Origin: Lachnospiraceae bacterium | GTDB lineage: Bacteria > Bacillota_A > Clostridia > Lachnospirales > Lachnospiraceae | NCBI GenBank assembly: GCA_004556565.1 | Contig: SFGN01000005.1 | Coordinates: 1-64,000 of the forward strand | Length of the DNA stretch: 64,000 bases | Direction of reading: 5' to 3' | In this document: positions 51,623-60,996 of the stretch, one piece after another | Numbering within the stretch: the stretch's first letter is position 1 | How the letters are laid out: each line of letters opens with the position of its first letter | The notes under the pieces: model-generated | Told to the model about the DNA's origin: nothing | Database searches by the model: none | Seen by the model: the letters and a program-made list of their open reading frames with translations, nothing else | Translations under genes and position numbers: made by a program

Positions 51623-52609
51623 ATGAGTATAAGAATTGGTATTTTAGGTTATGGAAATCTCGGAAGAGGAGTAGAGTGTGCGGTAAAGCAGAATCCTGAT
51701 ATGGAAGTTGCCGCTGTATTTACAAGAAGAAATCCGGAAGATATTAAGATCCTGACAGAAGGAGCGGCTGTATGCAATATCAAGGATGTTTCCGAATGGA
51801 AGGATAAAATTGATGTTATGATTCTTTGCGGCGGAAGTGCTACAGATTTGCCAAAGCAGTCTCCGGAGTTTGCGGAAATGTTCAATATTGTGGACAGCTT
51901 TGATACTCATGCGAAGATTCCGCAGCATTTTGCAAATGTCGACGAGGCGGCCAAGAAAGGCGGAAATGTTGCGATTATTTCCGTTGGCTGGGATCCGGGA
52001 ATGTTTTCCCTGAACAGAATGTATGCAAGCGCTATTCTTCCGGAAGGAAAGGATTATACATTCTGGGGCAAGGGCGTAAGCCAGGGACACTCGGATGCAA
52101 TCCGCAGGATTGACGGTGTAAGGAATGCAAAACAGTACACAATTCCGGTGGAGGCTGCCCTGGAAGCTGTAAGAAACGGAGAGAACCCGGAACTTACGAC
52201 CCGTCAGAAGCATCTCAGAGAATGTTTTGTTGTGCTGGAAGATGGTGCAGATGCGGCAAGAGTTGAGAATGAGATCAAGACAATGCCGAATTATTTTGCC
52301 GATTACGACACGACTGTCCATTTTATCAGTGAAGAAGAGCTGGAAGCAAATCACAGCGGAATTCCTCACGGCGGGTTTGTGCTCAGAAGCGGGAAAACCG
52401 GATGGAATGGTGAGAACTCACATCTGATCGAATATAGTTTGAAGCTGGATTCAAATCCGGAATTTACATCTTGTGTCATCGCCGCGTATGCAAGAGCTGC
52501 TTACCGCCTTTCAAAAGAGGGACAGAGCGGCTGCAAGACAGTGTTTGATATCGCACCTGCGTATTTAAGTGCAAAAGACGGGGCACAGCTTCGTGCAGAG
52601 ATGCTGTAA
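51623..52609 (+). CDS. ddh: meso-Diaminopimelate dehydrogenase
   Basis: It makes meso-diaminopimelate in one step from tetrahydrodipicolinate with NADPH and ammonia, bypassing the acyl routes. IRIGILGYGNLGRGVECAV is the dinucleotide site; VAAVFTRRNPEDI explains NADPH preference through its Arg residues. VSVGWDPGMFSLNRM-like text (IISVGWDPGMFSLNR) and GVSQGHSDAIRRIDGV are signatures of this enzyme. The length, 328 residues, is typical. It supplies LysA and peptidoglycan synthesis. It is followed by a terminator. Confidence 0.96.
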   Translation: MSIRIGILGYGNLGRGVECAVKQNPDMEVAAVFTRRNPEDIKILTEGAAVCNIKDVSEWKDKIDVMILCGGSATDLPKQSPEFAEMFNIVDSFDTHAKIPQHFANVDEAAKKGGNVAIISVGWDPGMFSLNRMYASAILPEGKDYTFWGKGVSQGHSDAIRRIDGVRNAKQYTIPVEAALEAVRNGENPELTTRQKHLRECFVVLEDGADAARVENEIKTMPNYFADYDTTVHFISEEELEANHSGIPHGGFVLRSGKTGWNGENSHLIEYSLKLDSNPEFTSCVIAAYARAAYRLSKEGQSGCKTVFDIAPAYLSAKDGAQLRAEML

Positions 52610-52630
52610 TAAATGAATAGCAAAATGAAG

Positions 52631-52658
52631 AAACAGGCATTCCATGTGCCTGTTTTCC
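52631..52658 (+). terminator. ddh terminator
   Basis: AAACAGGCA (52631-52639) and TGCCTGTTT (52647-52655) form a perfect stem, followed by TCCTT. The 44-bp repeat starts right after it. Confidence 0.85.
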
Positions 52659-52660
52659 TT

Positions 52661-52704
52661 ATTCATGACAATAGAATTCCCACGAAGCGTGGATTCTATT
52701 GTTG
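52661..52704 (+). repeat. 44-bp dispersed hairpin repeat, copy 3
   Basis: Outer arms as in copies 1 and 2; inner part CCACG-AAG-CGTGG pairs entirely by Watson-Crick bases. It follows the ddh terminator and ends 27 bases before the HAD gene. Confidence 0.85.
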
Positions 52705-52731
52705 ATAGAAGAAAAGAAAGTGGTATGGACT

Positions 52732-53427
52732 ATGATTCGGTTGATTGCGTTTGATCTGGATAATACTCTGGCAGGCCTGGGAGAAGGAATCTGCCCGGAG
52801 AATCTGGAACGGTTAAAGAAAATAGAAAGCAAAGGTGTGATGATTGCAGTCTGCTCGGGAAAACCGGTGGATTATCTCTGCGGTTTCATGCGGCAGGCAG
52901 GCCTTAAGGATGCAGTCCTGGTCGGAGAAAACGGTGCGGTGATTCAGTTTGGAGTCGGACTGCCGCCCGACCGGTTTTATATACTTCCATATTCCGAGGC
53001 GGCAAAAGAGTCCCTTGCGTTTATAAAAAATAAAATTTCCGGATTATTCCCGCATATCTGGTTTCAGCCAAATCTGACGGGGGTAACGCCTTTCCCTGAA
53101 AATGCAGAGGAATTTGAAGGAATTTCAGGATTTCTGGAAAAACATAAGCAGGAGTTTACAGATGTCGGGGTTTACCGGCATATAGATTCTTTTGATATTG
53201 TGCCAAAAGGGATTGATAAGAAAAAGGGTCTGGAATATCTGGTAGAGCTGACAGGAATATTGCCGGAGGAAACAGTGGCTGTCGGTGACGGCGTTAATGA
53301 CTATCCGATGTTTGAATTTGCCGGTTATTCAGTCGGGATCAATCTGAAAGACACCACAAAAGCAGATAGTAATTTCGGGACGGTTACCGAAGCACTGGAT
53401 CATTTATTATCTTTGCTTCAGCAATAA
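52732..53427 (+). CDS. HAD superfamily hydrolase, Cof type
   Basis: 231 residues. Motif I is AFDLDNTLAG, motif II VCSGKP, and motifs III/IV are PKGIDKKKGLEYL and VAVGDGVNDYPMFEFAGYSVG. The cap between them is of the C2 type, so this is a small-molecule phosphatase such as for sugar phosphates. Start 52732 gives the usual near-N-terminal motif; the ribosome site is weak, and a TTG at 52699 is the alternative. No neighbour hints at the substrate. Confidence 0.9.
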   Translation: MIRLIAFDLDNTLAGLGEGICPENLERLKKIESKGVMIAVCSGKPVDYLCGFMRQAGLKDAVLVGENGAVIQFGVGLPPDRFYILPYSEAAKESLAFIKNKISGLFPHIWFQPNLTGVTPFPENAEEFEGISGFLEKHKQEFTDVGVYRHIDSFDIVPKGIDKKKGLEYLVELTGILPEETVAVGDGVNDYPMFEFAGYSVGINLKDTTKADSNFGTVTEALDHLLSLLQQ

Positions 53428-53514
53428 TACCGGACTGCAGGGCAGAAGTTACCATGATTTCTGCCTGCGAAGCCCGTTACATATATATGATCCCACATCT
53501 GATATAAAAGAAAC

Positions 53515-54132
53515 TCAGAACATCTCAGTCAGATCGGTGATTTTGCGGATTCTGACTTTTGCTTCCGGCACATCTCCGAAACCGTATTCCGCAAAAATGA
53601 ACGGGATGCCGGCCTTTCTGCAGGCATCCGCGTCCCCCTGTGTGTCGCCCACATATACCGCATCTTTTAATCCGTTGCGTTCCATCAGGGTACGGATAGT
53701 CTCATCTTTTTCCGTCCCGGTCTGTCCGAAACAGAGAAAATCTTTTACGTATGGTTCCAGATGGTATGTTTTCAATAATACTTCGATATAACCACGCTGG
53801 CAGTTGCTGACGATGAAAAGTCGGGTGCGCCCTGACAGCTCCTGAAAAGTTTCGGTTACGCCTTCATAGAGTGTTCCCGGTTTTTGCTCCAGAAGCTTGT
53901 TTTCATATTCAAAACAGTATTCCCCGATCTGCTTTTGTTCCTGGAGGGACAGTTCCGGGAAAAGCGCCTCACAGATTTCATCCATGGTTTTCCCGAACAG
54001 CTTCATCAAAGATGCTCTGTCCAGTGTGATGTTAAGATTTGTTTTTTTGTGAATCGCATAATTCCATGCTTCTGCCACAGAGTCTACAGAATCCCATAAA
54101 GTACCGTCAACGTCAAATATAATCCCGTCCAT
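53515..54132 (-). CDS. HAD superfamily hydrolase, phosphoglycolate-phosphatase-like
   Basis: 205 residues starting IIFDVDGTLWDSVDSVAEAWN (motif I), followed by an all-helical C1 cap (LMKLFGKTMDEICEALFPEL), IVSNCQRGYIEVLLKTY (motif II), and AVYVGDTQGDADACRKAGIPFIFAEYGFG (motif IV). It resembles the Gph/PpaX phosphatases. It is divergent from polA and faces the Cof-type HAD gene. The substrate is unknown. Confidence 0.9.
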   Translation of the reverse strand: MDGIIFDVDGTLWDSVDSVAEAWNYAIHKKTNLNITLDRASLMKLFGKTMDEICEALFPELSLQEQKQIGEYCFEYENKLLEQKPGTLYEGVTETFQELSGRTRLFIVSNCQRGYIEVLLKTYHLEPYVKDFLCFGQTGTEKDETIRTLMERNGLKDAVYVGDTQGDADACRKAGIPFIFAEYGFGDVPEAKVRIRKITDLTEMF

Positions 54133-54303
54133 CTGATATTCCTCATTTTCATTTGTTTTAAAATAGTTTGTATAAATAGTTGTTTGTGATAAAGTCCCGG
54201 ATTTTCAATTCGGCTCGGGACGGCATTCAGTATAACATAAAATATCCCTTTTAAAAAGAAGTTTTTTAGTGTATACTGATTGGAGATTAAAGGAGAGGTT
54301 GCC

Positions 54304-56919
54304 ATGAGTGAAAAAATTGTTTTGATTGACGGGCACAGTATTCTGAACCGGGCATTTTACGGCGTTCCGGATCTGACAAATGCAGAAGGACTGCATACGA
54401 ATGCGATTTACGGATTTTTAAATATCATGTTTAAAATACTTGACGAGGAAAAACCGGAGTATCTGACGGTTACGTTCGATGTCCATGCACCTACATTCCG
54501 CCATGAAATGTATGCGGAATATAAAGGAACACGGAAACCGATGGCGGAGGAGCTTAGGCAGCAGGTTCCGGTCATGAAGGAAGTCCTGCAGGCGATGAAT
54601 ATTAAAATTATTGAACAGGCCGGCCTTGAGGCGGATGACCTGCTGGGAACCATTTCCCACATCTGTGAAGAGAAGGGACTTGAGGTTTCTATTATTTCCG
54701 GTGACAGGGATACGCTGCAGCTTGCCACGGAAAAGGTGAAGATCCGGATACCGAAGACGAAGCAGGGGCGGACTGAAGTGGAAGATTATCTGGCTGTTGA
54801 TGTTAAAGAGAAGACAGGTGTCACGCCGGTTGAGTTTATTGATATGAAAGCCCTGATGGGAGATGCTTCCGATAATATCCCGGGAGTGCCGGGAATCGGG
54901 GAGAAGACTGCAGCGAAGATTATTATGGAATATGGCTCTATTGAAAATGCCTATGCTCATGCGGACGAACTGAAGCCTTCCAGGGCAGGGAAGAATCTGA
55001 AGGAGTTCTGGGAGCAGGCGGTCTTAAGCAAGACGCTTGCCACGATCGATACGCACGCAGAAATTGATTTTGATATTGAAAAGGCCCGTTACGGCAATCC
55101 GTATACAAAAGAAGCCCACGATTATTTTCAGCGCCTTCAGTTTAAAAACCTGCTTTCCAGATTTGATACAAAATTGACGGAAAATAGGATTGAGGAGAGT
55201 TTCAGGGAAATAACAGAGAAGTCTGAGATTGCCCGCATCTTTAGAGAAGCAAGGCAGTCAGGTATTGTTGGTGCGGCACTTTCAGAAGATGCAGGAAATA
55301 TACTGCCTCTGTTCGCACATGATTCCGGTTACGGCAGAATTGCTCTTGCATACGGGCAGGACAAGATTTATTCGATCCCCTGCGATATGGATGTAGATAT
55401 GGATTATCTGTTGTCAGAGCTGAAGGAGACGGCGGATACAGTGGATACCTTTGTCATGTTTGACCTGAAGAAATACCTGCATCTGATTCCGGTATCGTGC
55501 CGGGAACATTGTTTTGACGCGACTGTGGCTGCATATCTTTTAAATCCTCTGAAAAATGATTACACATTTGAAGATGTCGCAAGAGAGCATCTGAACCTGC
55601 TGATCGATGAAAAGACAGATGCTGCGGCGAAAGCATGCTATGAGGCTTATACGGCATTTGCTTCCCGCGGTGTTCTGAAAGAAAAGCTGGAAGAGAGCGG
55701 AATGTACAGCCTGTTTACAGAAATAGAGATGCCGCTTGTGTTCACACTGTTTGATATGGAGCAGGCAGGAGTCAGGGTGGAAGGCGAGGCGTTAAAAGTT
55801 TACGGAGAGCAGCTTGGAAGCCGGATAGCGGAGCTGGAATCTGAAATTTATGAATTGGCCGGAGAGAAGTTTAACATCAATTCGCCGAAACAGCTTGGTG
55901 TGATACTTTTTGAGCATATGGGGCTTAAAGGCGGGAAAAAAACGAAGACAGGATATTCCACTGCGGCAGATGTGTTGGAAAAGCTTGCTCCGGATAATCC
56001 CATTGTGGCAAAGATTCTGGAATACCGGACGCTCGCAAAGCTGAAATCTACCTATGCAGACGGGCTGATCAGCTACATCGGTAAAGACGGTCGGATTCAC
56101 GGAAAGTTTAATCAGACCATCACGGCGACCGGAAGAATCAGCAGCACAGAACCGAACCTGCAGAATATCCCGGTAAGGATGGAACTGGGAAGGCTGATCA
56201 GAAAAGTATTTGTACCGCAGGAAGGATATGTATTCCTGGATGCGGATTATTCACAGATCGAGCTGCGTATCCTGGCCCATTGTTCCGGTGACGCACAGCT
56301 TATACAGGCTTACCGTGAGGCGAGGGATATCCACAGGATGACTGCTTCCCAGGTGTTCCACGTTCCGTTTGATGAAGTGACAGATCTGCAGAGACGCAAT
56401 GCCAAGGCGGTCAATTTCGGAATCGTGTATGGAATCAGTTCTTTTGGGCTGAGCCAGGATCTTAGCATTTCCAGAAAGGAAGCGGCTCAGTATATTGAAA
56501 ATTATTTTGAGACTTATCCGGGAATCAAGAGGTTTCTGGATGAGCAGGTGGCTCATGCGAAAGAGAAGGGGTATGTTGAGACGCTTTTTGGCAGGAGAAG
56601 GCCGGTCCCCGAGCTGAAATCCAGCAATTTCGCACAGCGGAGTTTCGGGGAACGGGTCGCAATGAATGCACCGATCCAGGGAACGGCTGCGGACATTATC
56701 AAAATCGCTATGATCGGCGTGGACAGGGAATTAAAGGAACGAAAGCTGAAGTCCCGTCTGATCCTGCAGGTTCATGATGAACTTCTGATCGAGACGGCGC
56801 AGGATGAGATCGAGACTGTGACGGAGCTTCTTAAGCGTCAGATGGAACAGGCGGCATCCCTGCAGGTTCCGCTGATTGCGGAGGTACACTCCGGGTCAAG
56901 CTGGTATGAGGCAAAATAA
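54304..56919 (+). CDS. polA: DNA polymerase I
   Basis: 871 residues in three parts: 5' nuclease (LIDGHSILNRAFYGVPDL, EADDLLGTI, ISGDRDTLQL, MGDASDNIPGVPGIGEKTA), a central 3'-5' exonuclease fold, and the polymerase (FLDADYSQIELRILAH, RRNAKAVNFGIVYGISSFG, LQVHDELLIE). In the exonuclease fold the catalytic Asp/Glu of DxE is absent and FDATVAAYLLN has only remnants, so proofreading is probably lost, as in Bacillus enzymes. ATG 54304 follows AAAGGAGAGG. Its stop is directly followed by coaE. It fills gaps and removes RNA primers. Confidence 0.97.
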   Translation: MSEKIVLIDGHSILNRAFYGVPDLTNAEGLHTNAIYGFLNIMFKILDEEKPEYLTVTFDVHAPTFRHEMYAEYKGTRKPMAEELRQQVPVMKEVLQAMNIKIIEQAGLEADDLLGTISHICEEKGLEVSIISGDRDTLQLATEKVKIRIPKTKQGRTEVEDYLAVDVKEKTGVTPVEFIDMKALMGDASDNIPGVPGIGEKTAAKIIMEYGSIENAYAHADELKPSRAGKNLKEFWEQAVLSKTLATIDTHAEIDFDIEKARYGNPYTKEAHDYFQRLQFKNLLSRFDTKLTENRIEESFREITEKSEIARIFREARQSGIVGAALSEDAGNILPLFAHDSGYGRIALAYGQDKIYSIPCDMDVDMDYLLSELKETADTVDTFVMFDLKKYLHLIPVSCREHCFDATVAAYLLNPLKNDYTFEDVAREHLNLLIDEKTDAAAKACYEAYTAFASRGVLKEKLEESGMYSLFTEIEMPLVFTLFDMEQAGVRVEGEALKVYGEQLGSRIAELESEIYELAGEKFNINSPKQLGVILFEHMGLKGGKKTKTGYSTAADVLEKLAPDNPIVAKILEYRTLAKLKSTYADGLISYIGKDGRIHGKFNQTITATGRISSTEPNLQNIPVRMELGRLIRKVFVPQEGYVFLDADYSQIELRILAHCSGDAQLIQAYREARDIHRMTASQVFHVPFDEVTDLQRRNAKAVNFGIVYGISSFGLSQDLSISRKEAAQYIENYFETYPGIKRFLDEQVAHAKEKGYVETLFGRRRPVPELKSSNFAQRSFGERVAMNAPIQGTAADIIKIAMIGVDRELKERKLKSRLILQVHDELLIETAQDEIETVTELLKRQMEQAASLQVPLIAEVHSGSSWYEAK

Positions 56920-57501
56920 ATGAAAGTAATCGGGATTACAGGCGGGGTGGGCTGCGGAAAAAGTGCTGTGCTTGATTTTCTGGAAAGGGAGTACAAAGCC
57001 TGCATCTGCCAGTTAGATGAAGTGGCAAAATTGCTGCAGAAAAGAGGAGAAGCATGCTTCTTGCCGATCGTAAATCTTTTTGGAAAAGGAATAATCGGCG
57101 AGGGCGGGGAACTGGACCGGAAAGCTATTGCACAGATAGTGTTTTCTGACAAAGATAAATTACAAAAACTAAATGAAATTGTCCATCCGGAGGTCTATCG
57201 GTGGGTCGTGGAGGATATTGCACGAAAACGGGAAGAAGGGATTTTGTTCTATGTCATTGAAGCAGCCCTGCTTCCGTCAGCAGGCTATGAATCAGTCTGC
57301 GATGAAATGTGGTATATTTACGCAGACGAACCGATACGGAGAAAACGTCTGAAAAACGCCCGCGGATATACGGATGAACGGATTACAAATATGATAAAAT
57401 GTCAGCCGGACGAGGCAGTATTCTGCAGAACCTGCAGTGCCGTCATCGACAACAGCGGGGCATTTGAAGAAACAAAGAGACAGATAGGAGAGTTGCTATG
57501 A
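56920..57501 (+). CDS. coaE: Dephospho-CoA kinase
   Basis: It phosphorylates dephospho-CoA in the last step of CoA synthesis. ITGGVGCGKSAVLDFLE is the P-loop; QLDEVAKLLQK, LDRKAIAQIVFSDKDKLQKLNEIVHP and VIEAALLPSAGY are family marks. The usual DAD motif is QLDE here. 193 residues. It begins with the base after the polA stop and overlaps the next gene by four bases. The polA-coaE linkage is common in Firmicutes. Confidence 0.94.
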   Translation: MKVIGITGGVGCGKSAVLDFLEREYKACICQLDEVAKLLQKRGEACFLPIVNLFGKGIIGEGGELDRKAIAQIVFSDKDKLQKLNEIVHPEVYRWVVEDIARKREEGILFYVIEAALLPSAGYESVCDEMWYIYADEPIRRKRLKNARGYTDERITNMIKCQPDEAVFCRTCSAVIDNSGAFEETKRQIGELL

Positions 57502-58295
57502 GGATGTGCAGCATTGCCAGCGGAAGCAGCGGCAACTGTATTTATGTAGGAAGTGACCATACCCATCTTCTGGTGGATGCGGGAATCAGCAAAAAACGGA
57601 TAGAAGAGGGGTTGAAGGCACTGGAAATCAAAGGGGAAGAGCTGAACGGGATTCTTGTGACCCATGAGCATATCGACCATATACAAGGGCTTGGCGTATT
57701 CAGCAGGAAATATGAAATCCCCATATATGCGACACAGGGGACAATAGAAGGAATCCGGGCATATGTGAGCCTGGGGAAAATGCCGGAAGGGCTGCTTTGT
57801 CCTGTTCAGATTGATGAGCCATTTGTTCTGGGGGATATTACAGTAAAACCGTTTTTCATTTCTCATGATGCGAGAGAACCTTCAGCCTATCGTATGGAAT
57901 GTGAGGGAAAGGCTGCAGCCGTGGCTACGGATCTTGGTACTTATGATGAGAATACGGTGGATAATCTAAAAAATCTGGACGCTCTGCTTCTGGAGGCAAA
58001 CCACGACACGCATATGCTGGAAGTCGGACCTTATCCCTATTACCTGAAACAGAGGATTTCCGGCCAAAAGGGACATTTATCAAATGAATTGTCAGGGCGG
58101 CTTCTTTGTGATATACTACATGAGAATTTAAAACACATTGTCCTGGGACATCTGAGCAAAGAAAATAATTATGAACGTCTCGCATATGAGACGGTGAAAC
58201 TGGAAGTGACGCTGGGTGATAATACATACCGCGGGGAAGACCTGGACATGACTGTTGCAAAGAGAGACAGGATTTCAGAGATATTATCATTCTGA
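57498..58295 (+). CDS. Metallo-beta-lactamase fold hydrolase, WalJ/YycJ type
   Basis: 265 residues. SIASGSSGNCIYVGSDHTHLLVDAG starts the fold exactly as in YycJ. LVTHEHIDHIQGLGVFSRK is the metal motif, and SHDAREPSAY, VATDLG and LEANHD follow. KGHLSN and IVLGHLSKENN hold the last ligands. In other Firmicutes YycJ/WalJ acts as a nuclease-like protein linked to DNA repair and the WalKR system, but WalKR is not here; it sits next to polA and coaE. Confidence 0.9.
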   Translation: MRMCSIASGSSGNCIYVGSDHTHLLVDAGISKKRIEEGLKALEIKGEELNGILVTHEHIDHIQGLGVFSRKYEIPIYATQGTIEGIRAYVSLGKMPEGLLCPVQIDEPFVLGDITVKPFFISHDAREPSAYRMECEGKAAAVATDLGTYDENTVDNLKNLDALLLEANHDTHMLEVGPYPYYLKQRISGQKGHLSNELSGRLLCDILHENLKHIVLGHLSKENNYERLAYETVKLEVTLGDNTYRGEDLDMTVAKRDRISEILSF

Positions 58296-58319
58296 ACGAA
58301 AATAGGAGGGACTTAAACC

Positions 58320-58592
58320 ATGAAAAAATGTATTGTGACTGTGCTGGGAAAAGATACGGTAGGAATTATTGCAAAAGTCTGCACTTATCTCGCAGATAAC
58401 TGCATTAATATTCTTGATATATCCCAGACAATCGTACAGGGATATTTTAATATGATGATGATCGTCGACGTTTCAGGGCTTTCCAAAGAATATAAAGTTA
58501 TGTGTGACGAGATGGAGAAGCTCGGTGAGGAAATCGGAGTAAAAATCCACTGTCAGAGAGAAGAGATTTTTGAGATGATGCACAGGCTGTAA
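58320..58592 (+). CDS. ACT domain protein (UPF0237)
   Basis: 90 residues forming one ACT domain: KCIVTVLGKDTVGIIAKVCTYLADNCINILDISQTI. Such domains bind amino acids and regulate a partner enzyme. It is followed after 45 bases by UPF0210, its constant partner in many Firmicutes and archaea, so the ACT protein is presumably its sensor. Confidence 0.92.
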   Translation: MKKCIVTVLGKDTVGIIAKVCTYLADNCINILDISQTIVQGYFNMMMIVDVSGLSKEYKVMCDEMEKLGEEIGVKIHCQREEIFEMMHRL

Positions 58593-58637
58593 GATGAAGG
58601 AAACTGTACGATGACAGGAAGGTGAGGAGCGCAGGAT

Positions 58638-60002
58638 ATGATTAATATGTATGAAGTATCAGAGACGAATAAGATGATTGAACATGAGAACCTGGACGTG
58701 AGGACCATCACGCTGGGTATCAGCCTTCTGGACTGCATCGATTCTGATCTGAATGAATTGAATCGTAAGATATACGAAAAGATTACAACGGTGGCAAAAA
58801 ATCTTGTTTCCACCGGGCAGGATATTGAGAAAGAATTCGGGATTCCGATCGTGAATAAGCGTATTTCCATCACTCCGGTCAGCCTGATCGGCGGGTCTGC
58901 CTGCCGGACACCGGAGGATTTTGTGGAGATCGCAAAAACACTGGATAAGGCTGCAAAGGCGGTCGGCGTGAATTTTATCGGAGGTTATTCAGCTCTGGTG
59001 TCAAAAGGGATGACACCGGCGGAGGAGAATCTGATCCGGTCTGTTCCGCAGGCACTGGCTGTGACAGAGAGGGTCTGCAGCTCCGTGAATGTCGGCTCTA
59101 CCAAAACGGGAATCAATATGGATGCGGTGCGTCTTTGCGGTGAAATCGTTAAAGCGACTGCAGAAGCAACGGCAGAGAATGATTCTCTGGGCTGTGCAAA
59201 ACTGGTTGTTTTCTGCAATGCGCCGGATGATAATCCATTTATGGCAGGGGCATTTCTGGGAGTGACCGAGGCAGATACGGTGATTAACGTAGGTGTCAGC
59301 GGACCCGGAGTTGTAAAAAAAGCACTGGAAAAGGTGCGTGGGAAAGGCTTTGAAGAGCTTTGTGAGACGATTAAGAAGACTGCATTTAAAGTAACCCGTG
59401 TCGGCCAGCTTGTTGCGGGAGAGGCTTCAAAAAGGCTTGGAATCCCGTTCGGGATCGTCGACCTGTCATTGGCCCCGACTCCGGCAGTCGGTGACAGCGT
59501 GGCGGAAATTCTGGAAGAAATCGGTCTGGAGCGTGTAGGCGCGCCGGGAACAACGGCAGCATTGGCGATGCTGAATGACCAGGTGAAGAAAGGCGGTGTC
59601 ATGGCATCCTCGTATGTGGGCGGGTTAAGCGGTGCGTTTATTCCGGTCAGTGAAGATCAGGGAATGATTGATGCCGTACATGCAGGTTCTCTGACACTGG
59701 AAAAACTGGAAGCAATGACTTGTGTCTGCTCAGTGGGTCTGGATATGATAGCAATTCCGGGCAGAACAAGCGCGGCGACGATTTCCGGGATTATTGCGGA
59801 TGAGATGGCTATCGGTATGGTGAATCAGAAGACTACGGCAGTCCGTCTGATTCCGGTTATAGGTAAAGACGTGGGGGAGATGGCAGAATTCGGCGGGCTG
59901 CTCGGATACGCTCCGGTGATGCCGGTGAACCAATTCGGCTGCGAGGCGTTTATCAACAGAAAAGGTAGGATTCCTGCACCGATTCACAGCTTCAAAAACT
60001 GA
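58638..60002 (+). CDS. UPF0210 (PFL family) protein
   Basis: 454 residues. The opening TNKMIEHENLDVRTITLGISLLDC and RISITPVSLIGGSACRTPEDFV, with FIGGYSALVSKGMTPAEENLIRSVPQAL, are the UPF0210/DUF711 family. Its fold is related to pyruvate formate-lyase barrels but no glycyl radical motif is seen. The paired ACT domain suggests amino-acid-linked control. Start at 58638 keeps the family N-terminus; ATG 58647 is an alternative. Function unproven. Confidence 0.92.
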   Translation: MINMYEVSETNKMIEHENLDVRTITLGISLLDCIDSDLNELNRKIYEKITTVAKNLVSTGQDIEKEFGIPIVNKRISITPVSLIGGSACRTPEDFVEIAKTLDKAAKAVGVNFIGGYSALVSKGMTPAEENLIRSVPQALAVTERVCSSVNVGSTKTGINMDAVRLCGEIVKATAEATAENDSLGCAKLVVFCNAPDDNPFMAGAFLGVTEADTVINVGVSGPGVVKKALEKVRGKGFEELCETIKKTAFKVTRVGQLVAGEASKRLGIPFGIVDLSLAPTPAVGDSVAEILEEIGLERVGAPGTTAALAMLNDQVKKGGVMASSYVGGLSGAFIPVSEDQGMIDAVHAGSLTLEKLEAMTCVCSVGLDMIAIPGRTSAATISGIIADEMAIGMVNQKTTAVRLIPVIGKDVGEMAEFGGLLGYAPVMPVNQFGCEAFINRKGRIPAPIHSFKN

Positions 60003-60027
60003 CAGAATCACTGAAAGGAGAAAATAA

Positions 60028-60894
60028 ATGAGCAGAATAGCAGTTATAACGGACAGTAACAGCGGAATCACACAGGCTATGGGTAAGGAAATGGGAATTT
60101 ATGTCATTCCGATGCCATTCTTTATTAATGGAGAACTGTTCCTGGAAGATATCTCTCTGACACAGGAAGAGTTTTATAAAAAACTGGATGAAGATGCAGA
60201 TATCTCCACATCACAGCCTTCACCGGGAGATGTGATTGATTTGTGGGAAAAACTGTTGAAAGAGTATGATGAAATCGTACATATCCCGATGTCAAGCGGA
60301 TTGAGCAGTACATGCGAGACTGCGATTGCACTTTCCGCAGATTATGACGGGAAAATTCAGGTTGTCAACAACCAGAGGATTTCTGTCACACAGGAGCAGG
60401 CGGTAAAAGATGCTCTTGCATTGATAGATGCGGGAAAATCAGCTGCTGAAATTAAAGAAATTCTTGAAAGAGAGAAATTAGAGTCAACGATTTATATCAC
60501 CGTGGATACTTTAAAATATTTGAAAAAAGGCGGAAGGGTCACGGCAGCCGGAGCGGCACTCGGAACTGTACTGAACATGAAGCCGGTACTGACGATCCAG
60601 GGAGAAAAGCTGGATGCATATGCAAAGGTACGGGGCTGGAAGGCGGCAAAGCGTACTATGCTCAATGCATTGGAAAAAGATATTAAAGAGCGGTTCGCTA
60701 CAAAAGAGCAGCAGTTGATTCTCGGAGTTGCATATACCAGTGATGAAGAGACGGTGAAGGAATGGGTGGACGAAGTCAGGGCGCGTTTCCCTGGCATGGA
60801 CATTATTGTCAGACCGTTATCCTTAAGCGTTGCATGTCATATCGGACGGGGCGCGCTGGCTGTGACTTGTACGAAGATAGCAGACATACAATAA
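60028..60894 (+). CDS. DegV family fatty-acid-binding protein
   Basis: 288 residues. AVITDSNSGITQAMGKEMGIYVIPMPFFINGELFLED and SQPSPGDVIDLWEKLL match DegV. PMSSGLSSTCETA is the fatty-acid carboxylate site, and LKYLKKGGRVTAAGAALGTVLNMKPVL is the signature. Members such as FakB bind fatty acids for the FakA kinase, which is not present in the window. It is followed by a terminator. Confidence 0.93.
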   Translation: MSRIAVITDSNSGITQAMGKEMGIYVIPMPFFINGELFLEDISLTQEEFYKKLDEDADISTSQPSPGDVIDLWEKLLKEYDEIVHIPMSSGLSSTCETAIALSADYDGKIQVVNNQRISVTQEQAVKDALALIDAGKSAAEIKEILEREKLESTIYITVDTLKYLKKGGRVTAAGAALGTVLNMKPVLTIQGEKLDAYAKVRGWKAAKRTMLNALEKDIKERFATKEQQLILGVAYTSDEETVKEWVDEVRARFPGMDIIVRPLSLSVACHIGRGALAVTCTKIADIQ

Positions 60895-60950
60895 TCATCG
60901 GCCATGACGATTCTGTGTTCGTAAAAAATATTTGCAAAATGAGGATATAA

Positions 60951-60992
60951 AAACCGGGATGTTTTCTGTAAAAGAATTTCATCCCGGTTTTA
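60951..60992. terminator. Bidirectional terminator between DegV and tmcAL
   Basis: AAACCGGGATG (60951-60961) and CATCCCGGTTT (60980-60990) form a perfect 11-bp stem with A and T runs on both sides. Serves both converging genes. Confidence 0.9.
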
Positions 60993-60996
60993 TACA

